From an uncultured Collinsella sp. (GTDB taxonomy: Bacteria; Actinomycetota; Coriobacteriia; Coriobacteriales; Coriobacteriaceae), in the NCBI GenBank assembly GCA_902492755.1, contig CABUNB010000001.1:103171-167170 (forward strand): a stretch of 64,000 nucleotides of DNA, given 5' to 3'. Position numbers and translations under genes: made by a program. Shown piece by piece: positions 33,983 through 41,482 of this stretch (its first letter is position 1; the number at the start of each line of letters is the position of its first letter). The notes beneath the pieces were generated by a model. It was not told the origin of the DNA and ran no database searches. It worked only from the letters and a program-made list of their open reading frames with translations.

Positions 33983-34681
33983 CTAGCGCGCCGCATCAAC
34001 TGCGACCTTGCCGCTCTCCAGCACGTGGACGCGGCCGTCGGCGAGCATCTGCACGACCTCGGGATACAGCACGTGCTCAATCGCATGGATATGCTCCTCG
34101 AGCGTGTCGACGTCCCAGCCTTCCTCGACAGCCAGCGCACGCTGGGCGATGATGGGGCCGTTGTCGTAAATCTCGTTTGCAAAATGCACGGTCACGCCGG
34201 TCACCTTGACGCCGCGAGCAAACGCATCGTCGATCGCATGGGCACCGGTAAAGCTCGGCAGCAGCGCCGGATGCAGGTTGACCACGCGGTTGGGGAACGC
34301 CGCCAGCAGCGGCGTGTGCACCATGCGCATGTAACCGGCCATCACCACGTACTCGCAGCCGCGCTCGAGCAGCTCATGCGCGATGATCTCGTCGGCGGCG
34401 ATGGGGTCGGCATAGACATCCTTGGACAGCGTGAGTGTCTGGATGCCCGCGCGTTCGGCGCGCTGCAAGCCCCTGGCCGAAGGACGGCTGGACACCACCA
34501 GCTCAATCGAGGCGTTGAGCTTGCCGACGGCGATCAGGTCGATCAGCGCCTGCAGGTTGGTACCCGAACCGCTGATAAGTACGCCGATCTTGAGCGGCTC
34601 AGCCGTATCGGTGCCGGTCGGACGGGTGTAGGGCACAAAGCCCAGGCCCTCGGCAGCAGCCATCTGCTCGTTAGCGCTCAT
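33983..34681 (-). CDS. purN: Phosphoribosylglycinamide formyltransferase
   Basis: Third step of purine synthesis, moving a formyl group from 10-formyl-tetrahydrofolate to GAR. The 232-residue protein has a 30-residue N-terminal extension before the usual KIGVLISGSGTNLQALID start. The catalytic Asn-His-Asp set is in VNLHPALLPSFTGAHA (near 144-159) and DNGPII (near 180). It overlaps purM by 11 bases (ATGAGCGCTAA), so the two are translationally coupled. The extension could be an over-long start call, but no better ATG with a ribosome site is seen. Confidence 0.95.
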   Translation of the reverse strand: MSANEQMAAAEGLGFVPYTRPTGTDTAEPLKIGVLISGSGTNLQALIDLIAVGKLNASIELVVSSRPSARGLQRAERAGIQTLTLSKDVYADPIAADEIIAHELLERGCEYVVMAGYMRMVHTPLLAAFPNRVVNLHPALLPSFTGAHAIDDAFARGVKVTGVTVHFANEIYDNGPIIAQRALAVEEGWDVDTLEEHIHAIEHVLYPEVVQMLADGRVHVLESGKVAVDAAR

Positions 34682-35774
34682 CGGAGTACACGACCTTACC
34701 GGAACCCTCGACGCACTCGCCCACGCGGAACGGCTTCTCGCCCAGCGCGACCAGGGCCTCGGTCACGGCGGCCTCGTCCTCGGGGGCGACGATCAGGCAC
34801 AGGCCGACGCCCATGTTGAAGGTCTTGCATGCCTCGTTGGGCGCGAGCTCGGCCTGACGCGACACGTAGGTGATGACGGGCGGAACGTCCCAGCCCATCT
34901 CGGCGCCGTTGCGGGTGACCGCAGCATCGACGTCGTCGGCAAGCGCGCGGTTGAGGTTCTCGGTGATGCCGCCACCGGTGATATGGGCAATGGCATGAAC
35001 GCTGGCGCCACCGCGGAGCAGCTCCAGAATCGGCTTGACGTAGATGCGCGTGGGGGCCAGCAGGGCGTCGGCCAGCGATGCGCCGCCGAGCTCCTCGAGC
35101 GGACGGCTTAGCTCCTCGGCCTTAGCGGCGGCCTCGGGTGTGCCCGGCTTGATTCCGTCGACGCCGATGACCTTACGCACGAGCGAGTAGCCGTTGGAGT
35201 GCACGCCGGTGGAAGGCAGGCCCAGGATCACATCGCCGGGGCGGACGTTTGCGGGGTCGAGCATTTTGGGACGGTCGACAACGCCCACGGTAAAGCCGGC
35301 GAGGTCGTAGTCGGCGGGAGCCATGACGCCCGGGTGCTCGGCCATCTCGCCGCCCACGAGCGCGCAGCCCGCGAGCTTGCAGCCGTCGGCCACGCCCTTG
35401 ATGATCTTTGCCATGTGCTCTGCCTCAATGTGGCCGATGGCGACGTAGTCCAGAAAGAACAGCGGCTCGGCGCCCGAAGCCAAAATGTCGTTGACGCACA
35501 TGGCAACCAGGTCCTGGCCCACCGTCTCGTGACGGTCCATGATCTGGGCGAGCACGAGTTTGGTGCCCACGCCGTCGGTACCGCTGATCAGGATCGGGTC
35601 TTCCAGATCCTTAAGCGCGGCGGCCGAGAACAGGCCGCCAAAGCCACCAATACCGCCGATGACCTCGGGACGATTGGTGCCCTTGACCATCTGCTTAATA
35701 GCGTCGACGGCGCGGCCGCCCTCGGCGGTATCGACGCCGGCATCCTCATACGTCACATGCTTGCTGTCGCTCAT
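34671..35774 (-). CDS. purM: Phosphoribosylformylglycinamidine cyclo-ligase (AIR synthetase)
   Basis: Closes the imidazole ring in purine synthesis with ATP. The 367-residue protein carries the family motifs: GGFGGLF near 43, the GTDGVGTKL loop near 66, VNDILASGAEPLFFLDYVA near 95-113 and ALVGGEMAEHPG near 140. It starts with YEDAGVD, as in most PurM proteins. GGAAGG precedes the ATG. Downstream it overlaps purN. purF lies upstream on the same strand beyond a palindromic element, which could separate the transcripts. Confidence 0.96.
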   Translation of the reverse strand: MSDSKHVTYEDAGVDTAEGGRAVDAIKQMVKGTNRPEVIGGIGGFGGLFSAAALKDLEDPILISGTDGVGTKLVLAQIMDRHETVGQDLVAMCVNDILASGAEPLFFLDYVAIGHIEAEHMAKIIKGVADGCKLAGCALVGGEMAEHPGVMAPADYDLAGFTVGVVDRPKMLDPANVRPGDVILGLPSTGVHSNGYSLVRKVIGVDGIKPGTPEAAAKAEELSRPLEELGGASLADALLAPTRIYVKPILELLRGGASVHAIAHITGGGITENLNRALADDVDAAVTRNGAEMGWDVPPVITYVSRQAELAPNEACKTFNMGVGLCLIVAPEDEAAVTEALVALGEKPFRVGECVEGSGKVVYSDER

Positions 35775-35886
35775 CTGAGCCTTCCTCTCCCACTACCGTG
35801 GCGCCGCGCGGGCGCCAAACGGTGCTCATAGTTGCATTCATTTCGGCGCACGTCATAACAACACGCGCCGTCATATCAACAAAACA

Positions 35887-35934
35887 GCAGATAAAACCTG
35901 CCAAAATAAACCTGTCCCTAAATGGCAGGTTTTA
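35887..35934. repeat. 48-bp palindromic element starting at the purF stop codon
   Basis: On the minus strand this copy begins at the purF TAA and is identical over 48 bases to the pth copy at 1978-2025, including the hairpin arms, the GGGACAGG core and the TTTTATCTGC tail. It probably also serves as the purF terminator. Confidence 0.8.
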
Positions 35935-37602
35935 GGCCTCACTGTGCTCCTCTTCCCAGCTGCGATCGACATATTTCTCGACCACGGCGTCGTCGTCAAA
36001 GTGCAGCGGCTTGTCCAGGTTGCGAGGCTTAAAGCCCTCCATGAACTTGTCGCGGCCAAAGCTCTCGGGAATCGCCACGGGATAGCGTCCGGTAAAGCAC
36101 GCATCGCAGTAACCGCCCTTGGGCATGACCTTAAGCAGGCCCTCGACCGAAAGGAAGGCCAGCGAATCGGCGCCGATATACTCGCAAATCTCGTCGACCG
36201 TCTTGTTGGCGCTGATAAGCTGCGACTGCACGTCGGTATCGATGCCATAGAAGCACGGCCAGATGACCTCGGGCGAGTTGATGCGGATATGAATCTCCTT
36301 GGCGCCGGCGTTGCGCAGCATCTTGACGAGCTGCACCATGGTGGTGCCGCGGACGATGGAGTCGTCGATGACGACCAGGCGCTTGCCCTCGATGTTATCG
36401 CGCAGCGGGTTGAGTTTCATACGCACGCCCATGGCGCGCAGCTCCTGCGTGGGCTCGATAAACGTGCGGCCCACATAGCGATTCTTGATGAGGCCCTCGC
36501 CAAAGGGAATGCCGCTCTCGTGCGAATAGCCCTCCGCGGGCGGCAGGCCGGAGTCGGGCACGCCAATGACCAGGTCGGCCTCGACGGGCTCCTCGTGTGC
36601 CAGCTGACGACCCATGTCATAACGGCAGGCGTAGACGCTCTTACCGTTCATGATGGAATCGGGGCGGGCAAAGTAGACCTGCTCAAAGATGCAGTTGGCG
36701 GACTCTTCGGCTGCAGGCACGCCCTGCTCGGATACCAGGCCCTCGGCGCTGATGCGCAAAATCTCGCCGGGACGAACATCACGCACGTACTCGGCGCCCA
36801 CAATATCGAGCGCGCAGGTCTCGGAGGCAACGACCCAGCCGCCGGCGCGCGTGACATGGACGGCGGAGTCGACCGTCGAGGCACCGTCTTGCGAGGGCAG
36901 CTGCGAAACAGAAGCGGTGTCGGCCTGATCCAGACCCTCGTCCACGAGCTTGCCCAGCACCAGCGGGCGAATGCCATGCGGGTCGCGGAAAGCGTAGAGC
37001 GCCTGCTCGTTGATGAGCGTCATGGCGTAGCCGCCGCGCACGAGCTCCATGGTCTTGCGAATGCCCTCGCGCAGGTGGCCCGTACGCTGGGTAAAGTAGC
37101 CGATAAGCTTGGTCGCGACCTCGGAATCCGAATTGGAGAGGAACGGCACGCCCAGCTCGATCAGCTGACGGCGCAGCTCGTCGGTATTAACCAGAGTGCC
37201 GTTGTGAGCAAGCGCGATGATGACGCTATTGATGGTAGAAAGATGCGGCTGCGAGGCTTCCCAGCTCTTGGCGCCGGCGGTGCCATAGCGCACGTGGCCC
37301 ACGGCCAGCTGGCCGGAGAGCGTCGACAGGTCGGCGTTGGAGAACACGCGATCGAGCAGTCCCAGATCTTTACGAACCATAACCGTGCCGCCATCGCCCA
37401 CGGCGATTCCCGCCGATTCCTGGCCGCGATGCTGCAGCGCGCGCAGACCAAAGTACGTCAGTCGAGCCACATCGCGATCGGGTGCCCACACACCAAAAAC
37501 ACCGCATTCCTCATGCAGCTGGTCGGAGTCCGGATCATACGTCGACATGGTCGCCACCTGTCCCGTGGCACGCTCGGCCGCGCGGATGGTTTCTTGAGAC
37601 AT
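35932..37602 (-). CDS. purF: Amidophosphoribosyltransferase
   Basis: Committing step of purine synthesis: PRPP plus glutamine gives phosphoribosylamine. The 556-residue protein has the glutaminase nucleophile Cys33 in ECGVFGVW, preceded by 32 residues that would be removed as a propeptide. The PRPP loop VVIDDSIVRGTT is near 385. The cysteines expected of the Fe-S type (Bacillus class) enzyme appear in YACRYDMG, WPCFYGID and YCDACFTG. GGGGAT precedes the start and a TATAAT box lies 42 bases upstream. The stop codon is the start of a 48-bp repeat. Confidence 0.96.
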   Translation of the reverse strand: MSQETIRAAERATGQVATMSTYDPDSDQLHEECGVFGVWAPDRDVARLTYFGLRALQHRGQESAGIAVGDGGTVMVRKDLGLLDRVFSNADLSTLSGQLAVGHVRYGTAGAKSWEASQPHLSTINSVIIALAHNGTLVNTDELRRQLIELGVPFLSNSDSEVATKLIGYFTQRTGHLREGIRKTMELVRGGYAMTLINEQALYAFRDPHGIRPLVLGKLVDEGLDQADTASVSQLPSQDGASTVDSAVHVTRAGGWVVASETCALDIVGAEYVRDVRPGEILRISAEGLVSEQGVPAAEESANCIFEQVYFARPDSIMNGKSVYACRYDMGRQLAHEEPVEADLVIGVPDSGLPPAEGYSHESGIPFGEGLIKNRYVGRTFIEPTQELRAMGVRMKLNPLRDNIEGKRLVVIDDSIVRGTTMVQLVKMLRNAGAKEIHIRINSPEVIWPCFYGIDTDVQSQLISANKTVDEICEYIGADSLAFLSVEGLLKVMPKGGYCDACFTGRYPVAIPESFGRDKFMEGFKPRNLDKPLHFDDDAVVEKYVDRSWEEEHSEA

Positions 37603-37643
37603 GGCATCCCCTCAGAGCCTCGTTATTTGGCGTTACCCGCCCT

Positions 37644-37649
37644 ATTATA
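37644..37649 (-). promoter_or_regulatory. -10 box of the purF promoter
   Basis: A perfect TATAAT reads on the minus strand 42 bases before the purF ATG. The -35 region (around GGAGTG) is poor, suggesting help from an activator or a weak promoter. No purine riboswitch core was found in the short leader. Confidence 0.5.
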
Positions 37650-37832
37650 CGCACGGCAAGACAAGCACTCCCGTGCATGAGCAGCGCTTTTTAAAAGCCC
37701 ACCGAGCTTATAATCAGTTTTGCGGCCAAACATTTTATCGGTCTGTCTAGTGCAAGCGCCCACGCCCCCAGATGGCCGCCGCGTCCACCGTTGGGGATTA
37801 CAAAGTTGCAATTGGGACGTTCGTCCTGTCTT

Positions 37833-37861
37833 TTGGCAGGTCGGCGGCGTATCCTTATAAC
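37833..37861 (+). promoter_or_regulatory. Promoter of the CmpB-like membrane protein gene
   Basis: TTGGCA (37833-37838) and TATAAC (37856-37861) are exactly 17 bases apart, and the gene starts 26 bases after the -10 with a GAGAAAGG ribosome site between. Confidence 0.7.
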
Positions 37862-37887
37862 CTGAAACAAAGCGAGAAAGGTTCTGT

Positions 37888-39117
37888 ATGAATCGAAACG
37901 AACTCGACCCCAGCGTCCCCAGCGCCACGGAGGTCAAGAAGATCCCGCTCATCATTAAGGTGTACGCCGTCCTGTGCATCCTGTCCGGCGTGGGCACGCT
38001 CCCGTCGGTCGCCGCCTTTATGTGGCAGGTCATCACCGCGCTCATTAACGGCAACGCCGCCGAAAAGCTCGGCGACAATATGCTGCTCGCGGTTGGACTC
38101 ATCGTCGCCGGCATCATGCTCTCTGCGGCAAGTGCCGTCATCCTGATCATCTTTGGCCTGGACCTTATCAAGAACCAGCGCCGCAATGCCGCCCGTCTGT
38201 CCTATATCCTTATCGCGTTTACCATCGTTGAGCTTTTGGTCGACGTGATGCTCCAGGGCATCGGGCCGTTCTTGCTGCGTCCCGCTATTCAGCTCGGCAT
38301 CCTCATCGCGCTTTCGGCTACCGTCGATCCCACGCTTCGCCAGGAGCGCGAACTGCAGCGCCGTCTGCAGGAGATGCTCGACCGCGACGCCGCCGCCGAG
38401 GGCATGCTCGGCCGCGATGAGACCGGCGAAGGCTACATCAAGCTCAACTACTTCAACCTGTTCTGGGTATTCCTCGTCTGCTGCGTGCTCGGCCTGATCG
38501 CCGAGGACATCTGGCATATGACGGTCGACGACCCAGGCGTCTACCAGGACCGCGCCGGCATGCTGTTTGGTCCCTTCAGCCCCATCTACGGATTTGGCGC
38601 CGTGCTCATGACCATGGTGCTTAATCGCTTCTACAAAAAGAACCCCATCATCATTTTCCTGGTGAGCGCCCTGCTCGGCGCCAGTTTTGAGGTGTTCGTG
38701 GGCTGGTTTATGCAGACCGCGTTTGGCGTGGTCTCGTGGAGCTACTCGCACATAACGCTGTTCGGTTTGCCCGATCCGCTCGTGGTCCTCACGGGCGGAC
38801 GCACCTGCACGGGCTTCGCCTGCCTGTGGGGCCTGGGTGGCCTTATCTGGATCAAGCTGCTGCTGCCGAGGCTGCTCAAGCTCATCAACATGATTCCGTG
38901 GAAGAGCCGCTACTCGGCTACCGTCATCTTTACCGTCATTATGCTGGTCGACGGCGTCATGACGCTGCAGTCGCTCGACTACTGGTACCAGCGCGTCAAC
39001 GGCACGGAGCCGGATATTCCCGTCGCGCAGTTCTACGGCAAGTATTTCGATAACGACTACATGGAGAACCGCTTCCAGAGCATGACCATGAGCCCCAAGG
39101 ATGCGACGCGCGTGTAG
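37888..39117 (+). CDS. Multi-helix membrane protein, putative ABC-transporter type IV (CmpB-like)
   Basis: Integral membrane protein of 409 residues. The first half has about four helices and a charged amphipathic stretch (RQERELQRRLQEMLDRDAAA near 152-171). The second half matches the CmpB-like putative ABC-transporter family: GLIAEDIWHM, then MLFGPFSPIYGFGAVL near 231-246, and a C-terminal SLDYWYQR region. No ATPase partner is adjacent. Transport is suggested by the family name only; the true role is unknown. It has its own promoter and terminator. Confidence 0.75.
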   Translation: MNRNELDPSVPSATEVKKIPLIIKVYAVLCILSGVGTLPSVAAFMWQVITALINGNAAEKLGDNMLLAVGLIVAGIMLSAASAVILIIFGLDLIKNQRRNAARLSYILIAFTIVELLVDVMLQGIGPFLLRPAIQLGILIALSATVDPTLRQERELQRRLQEMLDRDAAAEGMLGRDETGEGYIKLNYFNLFWVFLVCCVLGLIAEDIWHMTVDDPGVYQDRAGMLFGPFSPIYGFGAVLMTMVLNRFYKKNPIIIFLVSALLGASFEVFVGWFMQTAFGVVSWSYSHITLFGLPDPLVVLTGGRTCTGFACLWGLGGLIWIKLLLPRLLKLINMIPWKSRYSATVIFTVIMLVDGVMTLQSLDYWYQRVNGTEPDIPVAQFYGKYFDNDYMENRFQSMTMSPKDATRV

Positions 39118-39140
39118 CGCCCACCGCGCCCAAAACGTAA

Positions 39141-39178
39141 AATGCCCGCCGGTATCACACGTACCGGCGGGTATTTTT
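39141..39178 (+). terminator. Intrinsic terminator after the CmpB-like gene
   Basis: AATGCCCGCCGGTA (39141-39154) pairs with TACCGGCGGGTATT (39162-39175; one mismatch) and a T-run follows, 24 bases past the stop. Confidence 0.85.
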
Positions 39179-39207
39179 ATAAACGACCCTTCTATCGACG
39201 CAAGCCC

Positions 39208-39624
39208 CTACGCCTCGCGCTCGACCTCGCTCACACACTCATTTTTGATGGTGCCGACAAGCTTCTGAAGTGCGTCGACCACATGTGGGCGAATGTCTCC
39301 GCCAATGAGTACGAGCATGATGTCGTCGCCTACGGCAAGCTCGCCGCTCGCCAGCCACACGCGCACATAGCCGATACCCGGCATCGCGCGCGTTGCCTCG
39401 ATGGCGGCCTGCACCTTTTCGGCATCGAAGCCGAACACCATGCCGCCCACCTTATGTCCAGGCGCCACACCATTTGTCTCGACCCCACGCACCTCGGACT
39501 TAGGCGTCGCACGCACCACGCCGTTGTGTGTCAGGTACATTCCACAATCAGCCGCCGAAACATCGGCCTTGGCTTCGCGCAGCCAGGCATCAACCGAAGG
39601 CATCGATTTGCCGTTCTCAAGCAT
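39208..39624 (-). CDS. MoaE-like protein (molybdopterin synthase large-subunit family)
   Basis: Protein of about 138 residues. YLTHNGVVRATPK near 30-42, then MVFGFDAEKVQAAIEATRAM and YVRVWLASGELAVGDDIMLV follow the order of MoaE segments (HxGxVR, the helix over the active site, RxGxLxVGD). The end IKNECVSEVE matches the usual LK..PIWK.E region only loosely, and the active-site lysines of MoaE are not evident. The ATG at 39624 fits the AGGAG site better than the one at 39627. No other molybdenum genes are near, so a changed function is possible. Confidence 0.55.
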   Translation of the reverse strand: MLENGKSMPSVDAWLREAKADVSAADCGMYLTHNGVVRATPKSEVRGVETNGVAPGHKVGGMVFGFDAEKVQAAIEATRAMPGIGYVRVWLASGELAVGDDIMLVLIGGDIRPHVVDALQKLVGTIKNECVSEVEREA

Positions 39625-39647
39625 CATTTCTCCTTTTTACCGTCGTC

Positions 39648-39684
39648 GAGTAGCTCATTTGGGACGGGGCTCTTTTAGCTACTC
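39648..39684. repeat. Hairpin with GGGACGGGG core
   Basis: GAGTAGCT (39648-39655) and AGCTACTC (39677-39684) close a loop containing TTTGGGACGGGGCTCTTTT. The core is the same as in the inner arms of the nested palindrome at 53840-53948. Confidence 0.65.
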
Positions 39685-39693
39685 TCGAACCAC

Positions 39694-40692
39694 TTATTCC
39701 TCGACCGGCGTGAGCACCATGACTGCGCGCGTATTGCTAAATGACAGCGAACGGCAGGTCACAAGCGTTACGACCTTGGTTGCCGAAGCGGCACGATCGG
39801 TGGCATCGCTCGCCACGGCAGAGGCACCGTCGAGCATCTCGGACAAGTAATTCTTCAGTCCGTCATCGCCCTCAAAGTTGGGCGTGCGCGCCTTGGCATA
39901 TGTGTCCTCGACCACCTTGGTCGCCAGCGGGCGCAACTTATACGTCGCATCACGCGTGATGTAGTACACGTATTCCATGCTGTCGAACGTCGCCTGATCG
40001 GTCGTATCCGAAATCACGTTGAACATCGAACCGTCGTTCATATGATGACCGTAAATCGTGGTCTGCTGATCCACCATGCCCGGCGCGGTATCGTCGCTAT
40101 CCAAAAAGATGGCGCCCGACGCATTGGCCGTACCGTCGAACAGTGTGTTGAGGTACTTGGAGTTGTTGTTGGTCTGCACCACGGGGTAGTTGATATTGGT
40201 GCCGGGCGCGTAAATCCAACCCACAACCTCGGGATTTGTCTGGGCAAGCGCATTGAAGTCGATAATTGGCACGCCACTGGCGTCCTTGTCGCTCACATAT
40301 TGCTTTTCGATTTTTTGATACGACTCGCTCGCCTGCTTGCAGCCAATCTGCGCGTTGATAAAGATGGCGGCCGCAGCAACGATCAGGCCAATGCCGATGA
40401 TGATGAGCAGAATGGGAATGACGGAGCGGCGCTTTTTGCGCGGCGGCTCGGTATAGCTCGATGGCGCGGTATGCGCCGAAGAGCGAGGTGACTTCTTGGC
40501 CGTACTGTATGACGAAGGGCGATATGCAGCAGGCGTATCCTGACGGCGATGCTTCGCCGGCGTCACGGGGCGCGGCGCGCGCGGCTGTTGAGGAGAGGAT
40601 GTCCGACCCTGCTGCGGCGCGCGGGCTGCTCCCGACTTGGCTGGATCGGAAATCCGAGAAGCCGAAAAACGCTTTCCCTGATAGTCGGACAT
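39694..40692 (-). CDS. Class B sortase
   Basis: Membrane transpeptidase of 332 residues that would cleave sorting signals and attach proteins to the cell wall. The N-terminal 88 residues are Pro/Ser/Arg-rich and cytosolic, followed by one helix (about 91-113). The catalytic histidine is in TTIYGHHM near 220, the cysteine in VTLVTC near 310 and the arginine in SNTRAVMV near 320. SrtB-type features include GWIYAPGTNINYPVVQ near 160. Several sortase substrates are in this window (LA(A/T)TG and IPNTG types), but none is adjacent, so pairing is unproven. Confidence 0.9.
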   Translation of the reverse strand: MSDYQGKRFSASRISDPAKSGAARAPQQGRTSSPQQPRAPRPVTPAKHRRQDTPAAYRPSSYSTAKKSPRSSAHTAPSSYTEPPRKKRRSVIPILLIIIGIGLIVAAAAIFINAQIGCKQASESYQKIEKQYVSDKDASGVPIIDFNALAQTNPEVVGWIYAPGTNINYPVVQTNNNSKYLNTLFDGTANASGAIFLDSDDTAPGMVDQQTTIYGHHMNDGSMFNVISDTTDQATFDSMEYVYYITRDATYKLRPLATKVVEDTYAKARTPNFEGDDGLKNYLSEMLDGASAVASDATDRAASATKVVTLVTCRSLSFSNTRAVMVLTPVEE

Positions 40693-40728
40693 GGCTCTCC
40701 TTATGCTGCAAATGGACTGGCAGAGCGC

Positions 40729-41193
40729 TTAGGCGTCAGCCATCTCCTGCTTCATCTTCTCGATAACCTTGCGGTACTCGGGGTCGCAGGCGCCCAGAAT
40801 CTGCGTGGCGTAAATGGCAGCGTTCTTGGCACCGTTGATGGCCACACAGGCAACGGGCACGCCCGAAGGCATCTGCACCATCGACAGCAGCGAGTCCATA
40901 CCACCCAGATCGCTCGTCTTCATAGGCACACCGATGACCGGCAGCGGCGTAAACGCAGCAACGACACCGCCCAGGTGAGCAGCCTTGCCGGCAGCAGCGA
41001 TAATCACCTTGATGCCGCGGTCGGCAGCGGTCGAGGCCCACTCATGGACCTTCGCCGGCGTGCGGTGTGCGCTTGCAATCACGAGCTCATAGGGCACGCC
41101 CAGTGCCTCGAGCTCGGCGGTGCAACCTTCCATAACGCCCAGATCGGACTTGGAGCCCATGATGATCCCGACAACCGGCTTCTGATCTGCCAT
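40729..41193 (-). CDS. purE: N5-carboxyaminoimidazole ribonucleotide mutase
   Basis: Class I PurE of 154 residues, moving the carboxyl group in the AIR-to-CAIR step of purine synthesis. The motifs IMGSKSDLGVMEGC near 9-22 and SAHRTPAKVHEW near 40-51 hold the catalytic serine and histidine. The start at 41193 is chosen for its GGAGG site; two more codons upstream begin with TTG. purK is not next to it. It lies 36 bases upstream of the sortase gene and may be cotranscribed with it. Confidence 0.95.
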   Translation of the reverse strand: MADQKPVVGIIMGSKSDLGVMEGCTAELEALGVPYELVIASAHRTPAKVHEWASTAADRGIKVIIAAAGKAAHLGGVVAAFTPLPVIGVPMKTSDLGGMDSLLSMVQMPSGVPVACVAINGAKNAAIYATQILGACDPEYRKVIEKMKQEMADA

Positions 41194-41290
41194 AAACAAA
41201 GACCTCCTGTTGAGAGCGGTGACGCGGCGGATCCGCGACCCTTAACTACTGAGAGTAGTATAGCTGCTCCCGTCCCTGCGGTCTCTGTGG

Positions 41291-41416
41291 CGCTTCGCGG
41301 GCGGGCCAGGCTTTATCTTCACTCCGGTTGCTTCGCAAAGTCGTTCAGATAGAGCCTGGCCCGCCCGCGAAGCGCCCTGCGACCTACCGGATATTGCCAT
41401 GACGTGCGTTGGCTGA
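41291..41416. repeat. 22-bp inverted repeat plus 42-bp tail repeat (left of the GH31 gene)
   Basis: Arms at 41291-41312 and 41353-41374 are perfect over 22 bases (CGCTTCGCGGGCGGGCCAGG and two more). They are followed directly by a 42-bp tail at 41375-41416 that recurs with one mismatch at 48276-48317. The tail contains GACCTACCGGATATTGCCAT. Confidence 0.75.
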
Positions 41417-41430
41417 AATAATAAAGCAAT

Positions 41431-41458
41431 GCCCGCCGTCCTTGACGGAGCGGCGGGC
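41431..41458 (-). terminator. Intrinsic terminator of the GH31 gene
   Basis: GCCCGCCG and CGGCGGGC pair with a 12-base loop. On the minus strand TTGCTTTATTATTT follows. It lies 25 bases past the stop at 41483. Confidence 0.7.
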
Positions 41459-41482
41459 ACGTTTGCTTAGTTGTCGCTGGGA

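Noticed and set aside
37603..37643. Purine riboswitch upstream of purF
   Set aside because: The TATAATAGGG resembles part of a purine aptamer start, but there is no three-way junction and the leader is only about 40 bases; it reads better as a -10 box.
35944..37680. A 578-codon open frame antisense to purF
   Set aside because: Same reason: purF motifs are complete on the minus strand.
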